Positions 6,474 to 7,944 of a DNA stretch of 7,944 bases are shown here, piece by piece. Numbering within the stretch: the first letter of the stretch is position 1; the number at the start of each line of letters is the position of its first letter. Made by a program: the position numbers and the translations under genes. This DNA is from Candidatus Dadabacteria bacterium RIFCSPHIGHO2_12_FULL_53_21 (GTDB lineage Bacteria; Desulfobacterota_D; UBA1144; Nemesobacterales; UBA2774), in assembly GCA_001775255.1 (NCBI GenBank), contig MFCJ01000014.1:2780-10723 (forward strand), written 5' to 3'. A model generated the notes under the pieces. The model worked only from the letters and a program-made list of their open reading frames with translations, did no database searches and was not told where the DNA came from.

Positions 6474-6494
6474 CGGCCTGCATGGGTCAGGCCG
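6474..6494 (-). promoter_or_regulatory. Leader hairpin before the operon's first gene
   Basis: CGGCCTG (6474-6480) and CAGGCCG (6488-6494) are perfect 7-base inverted arms around a 7-base loop. They lie in the predicted untranslated leader, about 11 bases upstream of the GGAGGG ribosome site. No T run follows, so it is not a terminator. It could be an operator, an RNA control element or an mRNA-stabilising stem. Evidence is structure only. Confidence 0.35.
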
Positions 6495-6509
6495 CCGCTC
6501 TTGCACAGG

Positions 6510-6538
6510 ATTTTAACATTTAAGCGTCTGATTTTAAA
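6510..6538 (-). promoter_or_regulatory. Promoter of the cyclodeaminase-mtnP-pfkB-TPR operon
   Basis: On the minus strand, TTTAAA (6538-6533, four of six) and TAAAAT (6515-6510, five of six) are spaced by 17 bases. A TG one base before the -10 makes it an extended -10 type. Transcription would start near 6503, giving a leader of about 50 bases that contains the hairpin at 6474-6494. No other promoter this good lies ahead of the inner genes, whose spacing is 47 bases or less. Confidence 0.5.
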
Positions 6539-6634
6539 GAAAGGCCGGGGAGTTATGAAGAATAAACCCGCTTCGTCAAACCCGTTTAACGGAATTCGAC
6601 CTTTAAAAGACAAAATGCCCCGAAACCAGATGTT

Positions 6635-7606
6635 CTATTCTTGTCTAAAGGTAACAACGTTGATAGCAGCATCGGACAAATGAGTTATGTTGCTTCGCAG
6701 CTTATGGCTCACCTCTCTGGCAATTACTTCACCGTCTCTGACGGAAAGTGCCGATTTAACACCGATGCTGAATCGAGTGTGTAGAGTATGACCTATCCAC
6801 CTGGCCTTTATATCGGAAACTTCCGCGACTCCTTCAACGTTAATTACCGTTTTTTCAATCTCATCTATGATCGCCGGGTCTACTCCATCCAGTATGCGAA
6901 TGAATATCTGTTTTCCGGCTTGCCAAACAATAACGAGTATCGCCGCGGTTATTACCAGTCCTATAACCGGGTCGGCCAGTGGGTAGCCCAGCCATACGCC
7001 AAGAGCGCCGAACAGTACCGCGAGGCTGGTCCATCCGTCTACACGCGCATGGTATCCGTCAGCTACGAGAGCGGCGCTCCCGATTTCCTTGCCTACCTTG
7101 ATTCTGAAAATCGCTACTGCCTCATTGCCGAGAAAACCGATTATGGAAGCGGCGGCCACCGCGTATAAATGTCCTACTTTTTGAGGATGCAGTAAGCGGG
7201 AAATAGATTCATAACCCGCGACCAGTGCGCTGAATAAAATAATCAGCACGATAATTATTCCTGCCAGGTCTTCGACGCGGCCATAGCCGTAGGTGAACCT
7301 CTTGCTTGGTTTCCATTTGGCTAATACGAAGGCGATTCCCAATGGAACCGCCGTTGCCGCATCTCCGAAGTTATGTATGGTGTCGGCGAGCAAAGCTATG
7401 CTGCCGGACAGTATCACAACGAAGGCCTGCAGGAGAGCGGTAATCATAAGACCTGCAAAAGACCATTTAACGGCCCAGATACCCCTTTCCGAACCTAAGA
7501 CGGAGTAATCGAGCATATCGTGAGTATGACCGCCAAACCCTTCATGATGATGGTCGAGGGGATGGTCGTGTTGGTCGTGATGATGGTTATTGTCGCGCTC
7601 GTTCAT
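6635..7606 (-). CDS. His-rich cation diffusion facilitator metal exporter (DmeF/CzcD-like)
   Basis: This 323-residue inner-membrane transporter of the CDF family exports divalent metal from the cytoplasm by proton antiport. A His-rich cytoplasmic tail (residues 8-29, ten His) is followed by about six membrane segments between roughly 43 and 232, and a cytoplasmic ferredoxin-like domain (about 240-320). The transport site is visible as HNFGD in TM2 (His78, Asp82) and HARVD in TM5 (His186, Asp190), the HxxxD pair found in zinc- and cobalt/nickel-type CDFs rather than the DxxxD of iron/manganese types. It follows the RcnR-like sensor by 58 bases, an arrangement like the Ni/Co-responsive dmeRF operons. 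The sensor's ligand set therefore favours nickel or cobalt as substrate, with zinc as the alternative. The Shine-Dalgarno is weak (CGGGA). GC and codon use are lower and more mixed than in the genes to the left. No clear terminator follows. Confidence 0.92.
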   Translation of the reverse strand: MNERDNNHHHDQHDHPLDHHHEGFGGHTHDMLDYSVLGSERGIWAVKWSFAGLMITALLQAFVVILSGSIALLADTIHNFGDAATAVPLGIAFVLAKWKPSKRFTYGYGRVEDLAGIIIVLIILFSALVAGYESISRLLHPQKVGHLYAVAAASIIGFLGNEAVAIFRIKVGKEIGSAALVADGYHARVDGWTSLAVLFGALGVWLGYPLADPVIGLVITAAILVIVWQAGKQIFIRILDGVDPAIIDEIEKTVINVEGVAEVSDIKARWIGHTLHTRFSIGVKSALSVRDGEVIAREVSHKLRSNITHLSDAAINVVTFRQE

Positions 7607-7650
7607 TGGATTCCCGCAGTGATAGCAGTCCTTATTCTCAACTGACGCAT
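7603..7650 (-). CDS. Possible 15-residue leader peptide coupled to the CDF gene
   Basis: Between the sensor stop and the exporter start, an ATG at 7650 opens a 15-codon frame (MRQLRIRTAITAGIQ). Its TGA overlaps the exporter's ATG (ATGA), so ribosomes finishing it could restart on the exporter, whose own ribosome site is weak. Against it, the upstream sequence has only a poor Shine-Dalgarno (CTGGA) and a frame this short is expected by chance. It is listed as a possibility only. Confidence 0.15.
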   Translation of the reverse strand: MRQLRIRTAITAGIQ

Positions 7651-7664
7651 GATATCCAGCTTTT

Positions 7665-7943
7665 CTATTTCAAGTAGGTTCTGATCAACTCTATCAAGAC
7701 CTTGGTCGCCTTCAGCCGCTCGGAATTCAGAGCGGTATCGGGATCGAGCACATGGAGGTTGATATGGCCCTCGAGAACCTCCGACATGAGACCGTTTATA
7801 GCGCCGCGGCACGCCGCAATGTCCTGAAGGACCGACGAGCAATCCTTTTCTTCTTCCAGGGCTTTCTCAATTCCTTCGATCTGCCCGCGGATTCTCCTCA
7901 CACGGTTGATAAGTCTTTTTTTATCCGTAATTGTATGGGACAC
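7665..7943 (-). CDS. CsoR/RcnR-family metal-sensing repressor with RcnR-type nickel/cobalt ligands
   Basis: This 92-residue all-helical DNA-binding repressor of the CsoR/RcnR/FrmR (DUF156) family normally acts as a tetramer that lets go of DNA when bound to its effector. The opening SHTITDKKRL, the RVRRIRGQIEGIEKAL helix and IAACRGAINGLMSEVLEGH are family hallmarks. His3, Cys35, His60 and His64 occupy exactly the positions of the Ni/Co ligands in E. coli RcnR, where the N-terminal amine also contributes. Copper CsoR (Cys-His-Cys) and formaldehyde FrmR lack this full set. It begins with GTG at 7943-7941, one base from the window edge. The match to RcnR's MSHTI makes this start likely, but promoter, operator and ribosome site lie outside. 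It is followed by the CDF exporter, its probable regulated partner. Confidence 0.9.
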   Translation of the reverse strand: MSHTITDKKRLINRVRRIRGQIEGIEKALEEEKDCSSVLQDIAACRGAINGLMSEVLEGHINLHVLDPDTALNSERLKATKVLIELIRTYLK

Positions 7944-7944
7944 C

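Noticed and set aside
6555..6683. A 42-codon + strand frame with GGGGAG two bases before its ATG in the gap between the CDF and cyclodeaminase genes
   Set aside because: The spacing is too short for a good ribosome site, the last 49 bases run antisense into the end of the CDF gene, and the peptide has no recognisable feature.
7603..7842. A 79-codon minus-strand frame overlapping the sensor gene
   Set aside because: It is a frame-shifted shadow of the clearly recognisable CsoR/RcnR-family protein. Only its last 15 codons lie outside that gene, and these are listed separately with low confidence.
1..7944. tRNA, rRNA, CRISPR, insertion sequence, phage or defence genes
   Set aside because: Reading both strands I found no repeat-spacer pattern, transposase or integrase motif, terminal inverted repeats or RNA-gene landmarks. 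Nearly all space is taken by recognisable genes.

Overview
The window comes from a Gram-negative bacterium. The evidence is a complete bifunctional ADP-heptose enzyme (HldE) for lipopolysaccharide inner core, a TPR protein with a lipoprotein signal peptide, and a DUF1844 protein. Most of the window is GC-rich, with sampled 60-base lines between 50 and 75 % GC. It uses many AGG (Arg) and ATA (Ile) codons. My guess is a Desulfobacterota-like (old 'Deltaproteobacteria') or Dadabacteria-like genome. That guess rests on family content and codon habit only, not on a marker gene.

Left part (1-2850). The tail of an unidentified + strand gene ends at 96, followed by a DUF1844 gene (201-491). A PHP-family phosphatase of the CpsB/YwqE type (536-1261, minus) is convergent with DUF1844 and divergent from hldE (1383-2846, plus). 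The 121-base divergent gap holds a near-consensus sigma70 promoter for hldE, a weaker promoter facing the phosphatase, and a perfect 12-bp palindrome (TAAACCGGTTTA) lying between or over the two -35 boxes.

Middle part (2880-6540). A compact minus-strand operon reads, in order of transcription: ornithine cyclodeaminase/mu-crystallin family oxidoreductase (5490-6452), S-methyl-5'-thioadenosine phosphorylase MtnP (4585-5442), PfkB-family kinase (3686-4588, ATGA overlap with mtnP), and six-TPR lipoprotein (2917-3684, one base after the kinase). It ends at a hairpin with a short T run (2882-2909). A promoter with an extended -10 and a leader hairpin sit upstream of the first gene. The phosphorylase-kinase pair suggests nucleoside or thio-nucleoside salvage, but no substrate can be fixed for the kinase or the cyclodeaminase homologue.

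Right part (6635-7943). A metal module on the minus strand holds a CsoR/RcnR-family sensor (7665-7943, GTG start) and a His-rich cation diffusion facilitator (6635-7606). The sensor has His3, Cys35, His60 and His64, the nickel/cobalt ligand set of RcnR, so the pair looks like a dmeR-dmeF type Ni/Co export operon. This part is clearly poorer in GC (sampled lines 37-47 %), which suggests separate ancestry.

Most of the window is ordinary metabolism and envelope biogenesis. I see no RNA gene, mobile element, CRISPR array or defence system. The observations most worth following up are the cyclodeaminase-mtnP-pfkB-TPR operon, the divergent palindrome, and the acquired-looking metal module.
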